From positions 682,001-746,000 of the forward strand of contig JAIXMG010000002.1 in NCBI GenBank assembly GCA_025201345.1: a stretch of 64,000 nt of DNA, given 5' to 3'. Below, in pieces: positions 23,678 through 34,673 of this stretch. Both the position numbers and the translations under genes were made by a program. How positions within the stretch are numbered: the stretch's first letter is position 1; every line of letters begins with the position of its first letter. The notes below the pieces were generated by a model, which saw only the letters and a program-made list of their open reading frames with translations, searched no databases and had not been told where the DNA came from. Source of the stretch: Thamnidium elegans. Its lineage: Eukaryota > Mucoromycota > Mucoromycetes > Mucorales > Mucoraceae.

Positions 23678-24357
23678 TCAGTGCGTCCACTCTCAAATGG
23701 GACATTTAACCAATTAAATTGGAACAAACTATGAACTTAAGTGAACACTATTGTTTTTATTCTTCATAATTCATAATGTTTATTTTTTTACATGAAGACG
23801 GTTCGGGTAACTTTACGAGCCAAGATGGAACTGAAGTCATGGATTTCGAGATTGAAGGTGATCCTTTCAATTTAAATAAACTGACAGATTTCGAGGAGTA
23901 CCTGAAAAGCAAACCTTTGGACGTCGAGATGTCTAAGAACAATAGCGGAGAAGCTATCAGTACCTTACTTTTATCAGGAAAACATTGGATACTATGGATA
24001 AATATCCTGAAATGAAAGTTTTTTACCTTATCATGGATAATGCCCTAATCCATTCATCAAACAAAGTAAATCAGATGGTAGAGAATAGAAAAAAGGATTA
24101 TAAATGCGTAATATCTTCCTCATTACTCTCCAGAATTAAATCCAATCGAACAATTCTGGGGTATAGCTAAGCATAAGTTAAAGCGTAATCAGTTTATGGA
24201 GTCTGAAACGCTCGCACAAAGAATAACTGAGGCATGTAATCTTGTTCCTTTATTTCACCTCGTCAACATTACGCAACACCCAAAAAAACCATTTCGAAAA
24301 GTGTTTCAAATTATGTTATTTATTTTCAAAATGTACATTTGAGAGTGGACGTACTGT
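23678..24357 (+). mobile_element. Internally deleted Tc1/mariner DNA transposon
   Basis: The ends are inverted repeats of about 20 bases: CAGTGCGTCCACTCTCAAAT starting at 23679 and its reverse complement, with one mismatch, ending at 24356. Both ends are flanked by TA (23676-23677 and 24358-24359), the target-site duplication of this superfamily. At 680 bases it is roughly half the normal length. Inside, on the plus strand, are pieces of a DDE transposase: an N-terminal part (MDFEIEGDPFNLNKLTDFEE) and, after the deletion, a C-terminal part with DNALIHSS and, one frame away, HYSPELNPIEQFWGIAKHKL. The middle of the protein is missing, so it cannot move by itself but could be mobilised by a complete relative. 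Confidence 0.88.
23776..24340 (+). pseudogene. Transposase fragments of the Tc1/mariner element
   Basis: Three frames carry recognisable pieces. From 23776 the N-terminal region appears, ending near residue 55 (SKNNSGEAIST). From about 23985 follows the second catalytic block, with the invariant Asp in FYLIMDNALIHSS. A frameshift near 24105-24120 then leads to the Pro-rich motif SPELNPIEQFW, whose region carries the third acidic residue (Glu), and a helical tail. The helix-turn-helix DNA-binding region and the first catalytic Asp are absent, so this is a dead copy. Confidence 0.75.
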
Positions 24358-24359
24358 TA

Positions 24360-24660
24360 CAGTGTTATAATTATTTTCTAGTTATGCACCCTTACTAACG
24401 TTAATGACAAATAATGGGGAGCAATTCCCATTTTACCAGAGTATACATCGGTAGTGGCAATACTTTAAAGTAGCAAACAAACAACACATTGATAAACATT
24501 TAACATCTAAATTTATAATTAACATTGGATATAAAAATGTATTGATTTTATTTATAATTAACGCATCTCTTTTAGCTTCAAAGCTGAACACTTTTACTAA
24601 CAGGAATAACCACGAGAAGGTAGAGATGCTTCTACTCCCAAAAAGAGTTATGTTTATCCC
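24360..24660. other. Spacer after the transposon, nothing seen
   Basis: AT-rich sequence without a supported reading frame, lying between the Tc1/mariner right end and the minisatellite. Confidence 0.4.
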
Positions 24661-24664
24661 CTAG

Positions 24665-24862
24665 ACCAATAGCCCTACGGCTAGAGAAAGAAGACCCAGT
24701 AGAGGAAATACGATACATCTAGGGATCGGACAGTTGCTAAATTACCCTACGGCTAGGAGAGTAACCCAAGAAAACACGATACATCTAAGAATCAGGCTAT
24801 CGCCCTACGGTTAGAGAAAGTGGATCCAAGTGAAAACGGTACATTAGGAATCAGGCAATTTA
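24665..24862. repeat. Degenerate tandem repeat (three units of about 58-72 bases)
   Basis: A unit starting CCCTACGGCTAGAGAAAG, continuing with an AACC/GACCCA..AG segment, then ACGATACATCTAGGAATCAG begins at 24673, 24745 and 24803. The copies differ by substitutions and small indels (72 and 58 bases between starts). The block is GC-richer than its surroundings. No open reading frame runs through it. Confidence 0.75.
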
Positions 24863-24944
24863 GACTTAATGGAAAGAGAAAAAAAAAAAACGATATATTT
24901 TTGTCTTTTAAAAAAAAGGAGCTTTTACTTCGATAGTGACTTAT

Positions 24945-25055
24945 AATTTATCACGAGATATGCTTATTATAAAAAATTCAGTAAATGTGCAATAAAATAT
25001 AATTACACCTTTATTATTTACCATGTTTTATAATAAGCCTATCTCGTGATAAATT
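24945..25055. repeat. 30-base inverted repeat forming a 111-base hairpin element
   Basis: The left arm 24945-24974 (AATTTATCACGAGATATGCT...) and right arm 25026-25055 (...TATCTCGTGATAAATT) are reverse complements with one mismatch over 30 bases, separated by 51 bases. Such long near-perfect arms around an AT-rich centre look like a very small miniature transposable element or a solo pair of terminal repeats. No clear target-site duplication is visible. Confidence 0.7.
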
Positions 25056-25392
25056 GCAAAAAGTTGTATTATGTAAATAAATCTTAATTTATGGTACTCA
25101 TCTAAAAAAAAAAGAGTTACCATTGCACAAATATCCTCTCTCTTTTTTTTTTTTTTTACCGAAACCCGGTAGAAAACTGATATTTTGGAGCTTACTTTAA
25201 ACTACTTTTATTATTCTAGCCCATCTATAATGATACTCTTTCTGAAAATATAAGTCATTCCTCGAGTTGTATCAATATTATACTATTAGATTTGAAAACT
25301 CCTAGTTTCCTCTCTATATCATTTTATATGAACATAATCTGTTTTTTTTATTAGTTAATTAAAGCATTAAAGACGGTATTGATTCTTCCCCT

Positions 25393-26640
25393 TTAAAACA
25401 AACGCAGATACATTGGTGTCGTAAGGTCGTACATATTATTCATTTCAATCTCCTTGCCTTGTTCTCTTGCTTTTGAACTAAAGGAAGAAGAATCCGTCTC
25501 ATAGATTATAGAAATTACAACAGGAATATCTTGACCTACTTCCGAATTATATGGAAATTTGTAAAAACAATTTCCATTAATTGATTTTTATCTCCTTTTT
25601 TAAAAAGGGGATACATTGTTTTACTGTCAATTGAAATGACTTTTGTATCTGACATTTTACTTTTATATACTAAACATGCGTCGCCATCTCTTTGCCAAAG
25701 TTTTAACGCAAAGTTGTGCCAAATAAATGATTCGATAATATATTTTCTATATTAATGTTATACCCAATTTTTATATCGCTATTAGGTTGTACAACAACAG
25801 ATAGTTTGCTTAATATAATATATTTTATGTAAGCCATGTACAGGAGTACAAATGTTGTGATAAATATCTGCTGTGTCGTTGATATCAATAAATCTTTAGC
25901 CTCGCTATCTTTGCAAAATATAGTTTCAATTTTCTTCGTGATAAACCTAAGTAAAATATTATTTTTATCCCCAGCAAAAAAGGAGACATCACCCATTAAG
26001 TAGTCATCAGCAAACGCAATAAATCTGAGTAAAGTATTAGTACATACTTTCTGCGAGGGTATTTTACATATTGTTCGATTTGTAAATCTTTCACATCTAG
26101 CGTTATTACCTCCGAAAAACTAAAGAAATAACCTAGAGAGTATTAACTAATGTCTCCTTGGTATAAGAGCCCGTATAATATTATATTCATATCTTATTAT
26201 TCGGCGGTTACGAAATAGTTGTAATTCCGAATTTTCTTGACAAATCTGTTTTCATCCAAAAGAGAAAAATATAGTAGAGTGAGACTCAAACGAGATATCT
26301 ATTTATAAAAATTTCAATACACACGCATATATATATATATATATAAATATATGGGTACAGGCTCAAAGTTTGTAACAGTTTGATATATCTATATTCATGA
26401 TAGCATTTGGTTTTGACTTTAGAAATATTGACGGAGAAGAGGCTGGCTTTTGTAGTATACCTAGTTTGCTGTTAATATCTGAATTCTCGACGGCCTCAAA
26501 GCCAAATTCCCCAGCTGAAAATAAAATAGACCGGATTTCAACTTTCATAGACTTCGAATTATTACGCTTAAATATTTTTAGCACTGAAATAAATTCGATT
26601 ATATTCCAGCATACATGCTGACCGATCTAACAATCCTAGA
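25393..26640 (-). pseudogene. Decayed gene, possibly Hsp70-like (HSPA12-type)
   Basis: Several minus frames read as protein in succession but are separated by stops and frameshifts: 26640-26580 (SSEIRSDLGLLDRSACMLEY), 26584-26363 (SPSIFLKSKPNAIMNID), 25996-25760 (NNILLRFITKKIETIF ... LSVVVQPNSDIKIGY), 25750-25540 (SFIWHNFALKLWQRDGDACL, YPLFKKGDKNQLMEI) and 25560-25393 (VVISIIYETDSSSFSSKA, then TAA). The order 'QPNSDIKIGY', then a substrate-domain-like 'YPLFKKGD' and 'ISIYETDS' recalls the end of HSPA12-type Hsp70 relatives that are numerous in Mucorales. The block is clearly broken; the family call is tentative. Confidence 0.4.
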
Positions 26641-27185
26641 TCTGAACGTATTTCGGAAGAGTACATATCATGGATTATGATAATCTTATACTTCTTAACA
26701 AGTTCTAGTTTTCTACCGTATAATTTTCGTGTTAGACGTATATTGACAATGGTAAATATCTGGTTCAGTATCTCTAGATAATAATCTGGAGAGAACGTTT
26801 ACTAATCCAGTATATACATATGGGAAAAGCGACAGTTTATGTAGGTATTTTTTTAATTATATCTAAAAATTGTACGTTCAAATTCTCTTTATCTTATAAT
26901 GGTTGCTGTTACGGATGGTATTAGAGTACTTATTATAAAGAAGGATATATCTTTTGTCGGAGGCGATATTATAAATACTATTATTTACTATACAGTTAGT
27001 GTACTTTTATTTATTTAAAATATTTCAATAAAATGTTTGAAGTCTATTTAAAAAAGAATTTATTCTTTTAAACTTTGTCCAAGTAATATTAGTTGAATGT
27101 CGAATAAATTATATTGAGGCATTTTCATTATCGGGTCATTTTTTTTTTTGGATTCAGGTACATTATGCCTTTTTTTTAAAAAAAT
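26641..27185. other. Spacer upstream of the HExxH gene
   Basis: AT-rich; no supported coding sequence. May include further unrecognisable remains of the decayed minus-strand gene and the promoter of the next plus-strand gene. Confidence 0.4.
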
Positions 27186-28760
27186 ATGCGTCAAGAAATT
27201 CCCGGGGAAAGATATCAAGAAACGAAAGAAATACAAGTTCCTACATTCCCTTTTATTGTTTTTATAATGCTATTTTATATTTTATATATAGGTTTATTTT
27301 ATATAAATGTTATAAAAGCATTCCCATTTCACTCCAATGTCGCCATGTGCTTAGATACAATACCTGACTTATTAGACTCCAAAGGTCTTCGATGGGTCCC
27401 GTGTCCTTTAACAAAAAGCAGCACCATGAACCCTTCTTACCTCCGTTCATCCACACAACAACTATCTGCACCATTTGATATCACTGTAAACTGTTTACAT
27501 ACCGAACCTACTATCTGTCAAAAGGCAGAAAGGACATTTAAAAAAGCAGCAGGTATCATTTCAGATGTTATATTGTTTAAAGAGCCCGTCAAAGTAAACG
27601 CTACCATGATGTCCTTTTGCAAAGTTTTGGATGAATGTGGATCAAGTATGATGACTCTAGGTGGTTCTTCTCCAGCCCGTGCTATGCCCTTGTTAAACGA
27701 CGATGGGCTGTTTAGGCTGCATCCTCAAGCGCTGGTAAAACAGTTTGGGCTGACTGATCATCCTGCTTATGCTCCGTTTGATATTTTAAGTATATTTAAT
27801 GCTGATGCACCGTTTTGGTTCCAGGTATTTTAAAAGTAAAATATGAAATTAGTAAATATGTAATTTTTATTTAAAAAAAGGGAATTCATATTAGGAAGAT
27901 AATGTACCAATAGATCCTATACAAGCAGACTTTATGTTTGTTATACTTGTAAATATACATATTTTATACATTACATTTTTTTATTTATTTAAAAAAACAA
28001 AATATAGCACGAATTTATGCATGGCCTTGGTTTTTATTCAGGTTGGAACGAATACATATCCTCAGAAGCGATCACACCAGACCCGTCACCCTTTATGTCC
28101 AATCAGCTTATGCTTATGATCAACCCAACCACCACCGCCATCCACCCCAACCAATTTTTAGAAAGTGCCATGGACAGACTACTAAAAGTAATTAAGATAG
28201 ACGATAAACCAACTTCAATTGCAGTTTCTGAATTCACAAGAAAACTAAACAGTATCGAAGTAAATAACTTGCAGCAACTTGTACTTGATCCTAAATTCTC
28301 TTTTGCAAAAGATATGAATCAGTACTCTACTGTGGATGGATCGCTAGGTATTGAATTAAGTGATGATGAATTAATTGTTTTGGAAACTGCATTAAAACCT
28401 TTTCATCCTGGCTCTTCAGTTTCGCATGTGGCATATCAAAAGTATACAAGTAGTAAAGATTTTTTAATGAGGTTTATGCAGGATCGCGGTGTAACGTTGG
28501 AAGATGCTGTGAAGAGTGGTGGTGGCACTGGACCCATTGGACCTCTCTTACTACGTGTATTTGAGGAACTTGGGTATGCTACGGTCGATAGTCCTGATAC
28601 AGTACCGCCGTTACTGATATTTCAAGGGCAAGACTCGAATCGCTCTAAATATGGTACTCAAAGAAAATCCGCAAAAGGACATTTTACCTCTAGTGCAATT
28701 CATATAGAATTAAACTTGTATTTTTTATTGTTCATCATTAGTTTCTTACTACTTCTTTAA
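27186..28760 (+). CDS. Predicted membrane-anchored zinc metalloprotease-like protein (HExxH)
   Basis: Three exons: 27186-27824, 27895-27948, 28008-28760; 481 residues. An N-terminal hydrophobic segment (about residues 20-45, FIVFIMLFYILYIGLFYINV) is a signal peptide or anchor; a start at the Met of MLFYILYIG (27268) would make a classical signal peptide. The third exon opens with HEFMHGLGFYSGW (HExxHxxGF), a zinc-protease signature, with His 232/236 and Glu 233. A metzincin would have a third His or Asp two residues after the Phe; here that position is Ser, so the third ligand must lie elsewhere or the site is incomplete. Eight or more Cys in exon 1 suggest disulfides. The C-terminus, TSSAIHIE then about 15 hydrophobic residues, fits a GPI-anchor signal. 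Substrate unknown. Confidence 0.72.
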
Positions 28761-28867
28761 AAAAAAAGAAATAAACCAGTCACTTTAACACCTTTTTTTT
28801 CTTTTCTTTTTTCGTAATTTTTTTTTTTTTTTTTTTTTTACAAGTATACACTTAATAGATCAACATA

Positions 28868-31800
28868 ATGGGAAAACAAGTTAGAAAAACTTTTAAGCCT
28901 CGTCCCAACCCTATTGGTAACAAAGAAGGACCTGCTACTCTTGAAAATGTTGAACAACAAGTAACTCTTCAACCTGATCAAGTTCTTCCTGTTGTTCAAA
29001 AGGTATGTCATATATTATTATTTTTAGAGGGGAGCTGTCAATTTAAGGTTTCTTTATTATTATTTCTAGTTAACTTCTCTTGACGCTACTGAAAGAGGCT
29101 GGGCAGCAGCATGTGTTTCCAACTTGATCATGGGAAGCGATGAAAATCTCAAGTTGTTATTGTCAAAGGGTGTAGTTGGAAGTTTGATCAAGTTGCTTAG
29201 TGACGAGACTCGTGAAGTTGTTGAAGAAGCTTTAGGTACTTTGAGGTAAGGATTTTTTTTTGTGTGTGTGTGCAAGAGAGGAAAAGATATACTGACGTAT
29301 ATAATAGAAACTTATGTGCTCTTGAACCTGAAGTTTGTCAAGAATATTTTGCCAAGGATATTTTAACCCCTTTGGGTGTTATTCTTCCTCAAGTAAAGTA
29401 TAAACGGTTTTTTCTTTTTTTTTTAAAAAAAAAGAAAAAGTTTTAACGCTTCTTATTATAGATCTCTCAAGTTATAGATCTTGTTCTTAGAAATGCACCT
29501 TTTGTCGATAATGCTGATCAAGATAGAAGATCTTCTATTTGGGATGTTGCCGAAAACTTTATTTACATTATTTGGAGTTTAAGGTACTGTTTTTTTCTTG
29601 TTTAATTTTTTGATCTGAGACTTATTTTTTTGTGTGTGTAGTGAAGCATCTGATAAGCATATTAAAGCTATTAATCGACTCAACATTGTTACATTTTTGA
29701 TTTCATTTTTATCTGCTGCTGACCAATGTCCCACTCATGTTGTTGTAGCTGCTGGTAAGTTCTTTTTTTTTTAAAAAAAAAGTGAAGGTGATACAAGAAA
29801 TACTGATTGCGTTTTATTAGGTCAATGTTTAACTACATTAACCGACGACAACAAGGATATCTACATTGAGTTCAAAAACCATCCCGAATATGTTCAAATG
29901 CTTCTTAATATCCTTAACAAATTCGAAACTCCGGATAAGTTGCTTGTACGAGTATTAGCTTGTGGTTAGTTAGATTATATAACAAGTTATACAAAAAAAA
30001 AATGTGAACACTAACTTTTTCTTGTGCATCTTTAAAACAAAATAGCTATTTTGATGAATGTAAGAGAAGTTGTGCAATTGTCAGGATCGTGGGACGACGA
30101 ACGTGATGCTCTCGGTGAACTTAACAAGACAGTTATGCCCATTTTAATCGCATCTTTAGATTATGATATTCAACAAGCTTCTGAAGAAGTCAAACAAGTG
30201 ATCGAAAGTGGTGTAAGTATTATTTAAAAAGGCATGAGAAAAAGAGAGAGAGAGGGTCTGTGTGCGGTTATTATGGCTCCGAATTAATTTAATGTGTGGA
30301 GTAAAAAAAAAAAAGTCTAGAAGACTAAAATTGTATTTTTTTGCCCGTGTAGAATGTAACCAAACCTGAAGAATCAACTGAAATCACGGCCAAGCCTAAA
30401 CAACCTCTTACAAAGGGAGATGTAAAGTATTTATGTAACATGTTTTTTTAAAAAAAAGGATAGATTTATTTATACTAACAATTTTATCATTAATAGATTT
30501 ATATTCAATCTGTTGAAGAACGTTTAACCACTTTACAATTATCTTTAGAATTGTTGGCTGGTATTTGTTTACAAGATGATACCGAAGGTAAAAATTAAAT
30601 CGATCATGCACGACAAAATAAGGGAAAAAAGGGTGTAAATCTCCCACTTTATTTTTGGGCATGTGTGTGTGTGGGTAATATCCAGCTTACCATGTCAAGT
30701 GCCTCCCTACATATGTTTTTTTAAATGACACATTTTTCTTACATAATTATATATTTATTATTAGAAGATGGATGGGAAGACGCAGGAGAGGATATGGAAC
30801 AAGATCAAGATGCCGAAGAAATGACAGACAACTTGAACGAAGACAATGTAGATGATTACCTTCGTGAAGCTGAATCGCTTGGAGACAATACCTCTACAGC
30901 TGTTGACGAAGCAGTTGTTAGATCTAACCCTGTAATCAACAATTTCTCAATCAAGATTTTCCCTCAGTTGGTTCAACTTGCAACCCCGACTAGTGTATCC
31001 TTCCCTCAAGATGCTACATTTGCACCTGGCGTCACACAAGGACTTGTCCTTACACATCAGCGTGCTTTAGAATGTCTTAATAACTTTTTATTGGCTATGA
31101 ATGAGGTTCCTTCCAAGTTTTGGTTTAAAGAACATGTAGATGACGCTAAGAAAACTTGGTCTTGGTTGTTCCAAAACGCAATCTTGATTGGAACTGCGCC
31201 CGCTTCCGAGGAACGCGATTCTATTATTGAAGCTATCGTAAGCTGTCTTTGGTCTCTTGGTCGGGGACTTGGTCAAAATATCGTAAGTTTTATTTAATTT
31301 ATTTACTGATACTTTACTGCGAAATGAAAAAAAAAAAACAAAAAAAGTTAAGGGTGGCGCAAAAATAATAATTATATAATGCTAGCTTTTTTTTTCTGCT
31401 TAAAGTTTCACAGAATTCAAAAACTAATAGCTAACCCACTTTTTTTTTTTTCTAAACTTAGCCTTTGGAACCAAATCATGTGCCTGCATTATGTGGAGCT
31501 TTTAGAGCTTCTACTAATGAATCTATGCGAGTTAAAATTGTTGGTTGTTTAGGGCCTATTGCAGTAAGACAAGGGGATATCAATACAAATAAGGTAATGT
31601 GATACACTGTTTTGTAAATCGTGTTTGTACTTATTTTCAAATTATTAATTCTTATTGTAGGACATTGGTATTTTTATCATGGAAGTATTAGGTAACATCG
31701 GCTCTCACAAGACTCAACCGGACGTTGCCGTTGAAGCATTGAATTTGGTATTTGATGTCTACAGTGACTGTGCATTTGATTACGATATGCCTGTTTATGT

Positions 31801-32063
31801 TCAAGGAAAATTCAATAATCAATTGAAACAAATTTTACCTTCAGTCAAAGCTATGGTAAGTTTTTTTTAAAAAAAAAAAAAAAAAAATCTGATCTGTCAC
31901 ATGAATTTTTATTTTGATTGGTTATACTCACTGTTATTTTTTTTTTTAAATACAGGTTAAATCTACTGACCGTAGAAAGAATTTTGATTTAAGAAATAGA
32001 TGTGATGAAGCTTTAATGAACTTGGTTGCCTTTATTAAATATAAAGCTTCTGAAAAGAGATAA
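28868..32063 (+). CDS. SYO1: Symportin SYO1 / HEATR3, import adaptor for ribosomal proteins uL18 and uL5
   Basis: Thirteen exons: 28868-29002, 29070-29245, 29308-29392, 29462-29583, 29642-29754, 29821-29964, 30046-30212, 30353-30421, 30497-30587, 30765-31282, 31462-31593, 31661-31855, 31956-32063; 684 residues. It starts with a basic segment (MGKQVRKTFKPRPNPIGN, a PY-NLS-like start as in Syo1), followed by ARM repeats (LTSLDATERGWAAACVSNLI and onwards), a long acidic insertion in exon 10 (GWEDAGEDMEQDQDAEEM) and HEAT repeats to the end. Known Syo1 binds Kap104 and carries Rpl5 and Rpl11 together into the nucleus for 5S RNP assembly. Nearly every intron is 50-190 bases. Low-complexity T tracts make introns but not exons variable. 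Confidence 0.85.
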
Positions 32064-33203
32064 GGAATAATATTTCCTTTTCGTTAGTTATCTTTTTTTT
32101 TTTTGTTAGTGTTTTTTGTCTGGCCCACCCCCTTTAGAATAGTAATTAAAAATAAAATCCAATAGATTTGGCCAAAACAGTAGGACAAAAAAGTTGATTT
32201 CACTTCTGTTTGGTTATTCTCACAAAAAAAGTTTATTGCCTTTTTCTAATCAGGCAGAGTATTTATTAGGTCAGCCAATTCTAATTTGTGAAAAGAAAGA
32301 GAAGAATGTCTTTCACTATTCGTTTTTTATTTTTTCAGGGTTCAGTTTGGCTTGCCTAATAATTTTTGAGGTACACTATTCTCTTTTTTATGAGTTTTTT
32401 TTACTTGTCGGGTGATCTCGCTCGTGGCCCTTGCTTAGAAGAAAAAAAGTAATAAAATTAGTTAAAAAAAAAACGAAAATATACACACCAATAAAAAGCG
32501 ATACCAAAAAAAAAGCAGTTACTATTTCTGAACAGCTTAAAAAAAAAAGGCATTGCAGTATCCCGCTTTCCAGGTTTAAATTAGATATACCTGACGGAAT
32601 TGGGATGGGATTTAACATTAAAGAATTCAAAATAGACCACAGGGTCAAACGGTATAATGTAATAGTTAATAGGATAGGAAGAATTTGGATCACAAAATAA
32701 TTCATTTAGGTGTCGCAAAATACTGATAGGATAATCACTCAAACAAGGGACCCTTCTAATAGTAGTAACTTTTATGGTTGTACTCAATTTTTCTCACATT
32801 GAACCCTCACGTAATCATGTTGTTTTGTACGCGACAGAAAAAAAGTAGCGAGATTCCTGGCCTTTGGGAAAAAATAATAATCAAAAAAGAACCTTGTACA
32901 TACTTCCAGATTGTGATTGTAGTACAATTGGGAAACATTAAGTACCAATACTTGCTTTTGATCTCGCTAACCATAAGGACCCTGGATAACCTGATCTTCT
33001 GACGGTACAACGGTATATATATTTTTGAAAACCCTTTTTTTTCTTTTTTTTTTTTTTTACTATATATACAGACATAATTTCCACAAATTCAGTTTTTTTT
33101 TTTTTCCTTACCAATCTCTTCTCATCAACACTTTTCTTTTACCTTCTTTTCCACTCCAACATATCTCCCGTTTTTCCCCCTCAGCTTTTTGTAATAATCA
33201 ACA
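32064..33203. other. Intergenic; promoter of the UNC93-like gene at right
   Basis: A plus frame at 32431-32700 is a Lys-rich low-complexity peptide and a minus frame at 32388-32705 overlaps it; neither has a recognisable family or splice partner. The last 150 bases before 33204 are strongly pyrimidine-rich (TTTTTCCTTACC..TCCACTCC), typical of a leader of a highly expressed fungal gene. Confidence 0.45.
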
Positions 33204-34673
33204 ATGGCTCTTTTTCGCTATAATAGCCCAGTCTTCCAGATCTTCCTTGTCGGTATGATCTGTTTCTGTTGTCCTGGTATGTTCAACGCTCTCAGTGGTA
33301 TTGGTGCCGCTGGTAAAGCTGATGCCAAGGCTGCTACCGATGCCAACACTGCTTTGTCTGTCACTTTCACCATTTGTTCTTTAGTTGGTGCCCCTGTGTA
33401 AGTAACATGATATAACTATATTCCTTTGATAGAATCAGTATAATAATAATTTTTGCATAATAGTTATAACATTTTCGGTCATCGTATTCTTATCCCCGCC
33501 GCTCTTACTTATGTTCTTTACGTCGGATCTTTCCTCTCCTCTTCTTCCATCTTCACTACTATTGCTGGTGCCGTCCTCGGTATCGGTGCTGGTTTCTTAT
33601 GGACTGCTCAAGCTGGTATTATGATGTCATATCCTTCTGAACAAGATAAGGGTAAGGCTTTCTCTCTCTTCTGGATGGTTTTCAACTTGGGTGCTACCCT
33701 CGGTGCCGCTATTCCTCTCGGTAACGAATGGAACTCTGGTACCAAGGCCGCTGTCAAGGTCTCTACCTATATTGCCTTCATGGTTATCATGACTTTCGGT
33801 GCCCTGTTGACTCTTGCTCTTCTCCCTGCCAGTAAGGTTATCCGTCCCGATGGTGCTCAAGTCTCTCTCCACAAGTTCTCTAACTGGAAGCGTGAAGCTA
33901 TTGAAGTCATGAGACTCTTCACTGATTGGAGAATGCTTATTTTGATCCCTCTCTTCGCTGGTTCCAACTGGTTCTATACCTATCAATTCAACGTCTTCAA
34001 CTCTCCTGGTTTCATGACCATCCGTGCCCGTGCTCTTAACAACTTGTTGTACTGGTTGTTCCAAATTATCGGTGCTGGTATCTTTGGTGCTTTCATGGAT
34101 TGGTCCAAGATCGGATCTCGTAAGACTCGTGCCATGTACGGTAACACCCTCACTCTTGTCATCATTACTGCTCTCTGGATTGGTGCCATCATTATCCAAA
34201 AGACTTTCACTCGTGAATCTGTCCTTCTCCCTGATTATGTCAAGATTGATGTTAGCCACTCCAGATACCCCGGTTTGGTTGTTGAATACGCTCTCTTCGG
34301 TTTCATTGATGCCGTCTATCAAGGTTTCGTCTACTGGTTGCTCGGTACAATGACCAACGATACTGAACGTGCTGCCAGATATGGTGGTTTCTACAAGACC
34401 ATTCAAAACGCTGCTAACGCTATTGCTAACCAACTTGAATCTACTAAGGTTTCTTACATGACTCAACTTATCGTTGTCTTTGCCATTAACGTTGTCGGTC
34501 TCCTCCTCTCTTATGTTGTCTCTCTCACTGTTCCTGATGTCACTGTTGAAACCATTGATAACCTTAAGGATGGCCATGCTGTTGGTACCTTGGTTGGTGG
34601 TCAACTCGATAACATTGAAGACCGCAAGGAAGGTTCCATCAACGAAAGAATCTCTGAGAAGGCTGAAGCTTAG
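33204..34673 (+). CDS. UNC93-like major-facilitator membrane protein
   Basis: Two exons, 33204-33397 and 33464-34673; 467 residues with about 10-12 hydrophobic segments. The start MALFRYNSPVFQIFLVGMIC, the small-residue-rich FNALSGIGAAG, GAGFLWTAQAGIMMSYPSE and the loop around FSLFWMVFNLGATLGAAIPL match fungal UNC93/DUF895 proteins. The C-terminal tail is hydrophilic and charged. In animals UNC93 members are transporter-like chaperones or channel regulators; the fungal proteins have no proven substrate, so function is open. Codon use is heavily biased to C-ending and favoured codons, so the gene is probably abundantly expressed. Long antisense open frames over it are by-products of that codon bias. 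Confidence 0.85.

Noticed and set aside
32388..32705. Overlapping plus and minus frames downstream of SYO1
   Set aside because: Lys-rich or hydrophobic translations of A/T-rich sequence; neither has a recognisable domain.
33627..34604. Long (325-codon) open frame antisense to the UNC93-like gene
   Set aside because: It results from the strong codon bias of the sense gene; composition is Asp/Glu/Ser-rich noise without a family, and the sense strand explains the DNA fully.
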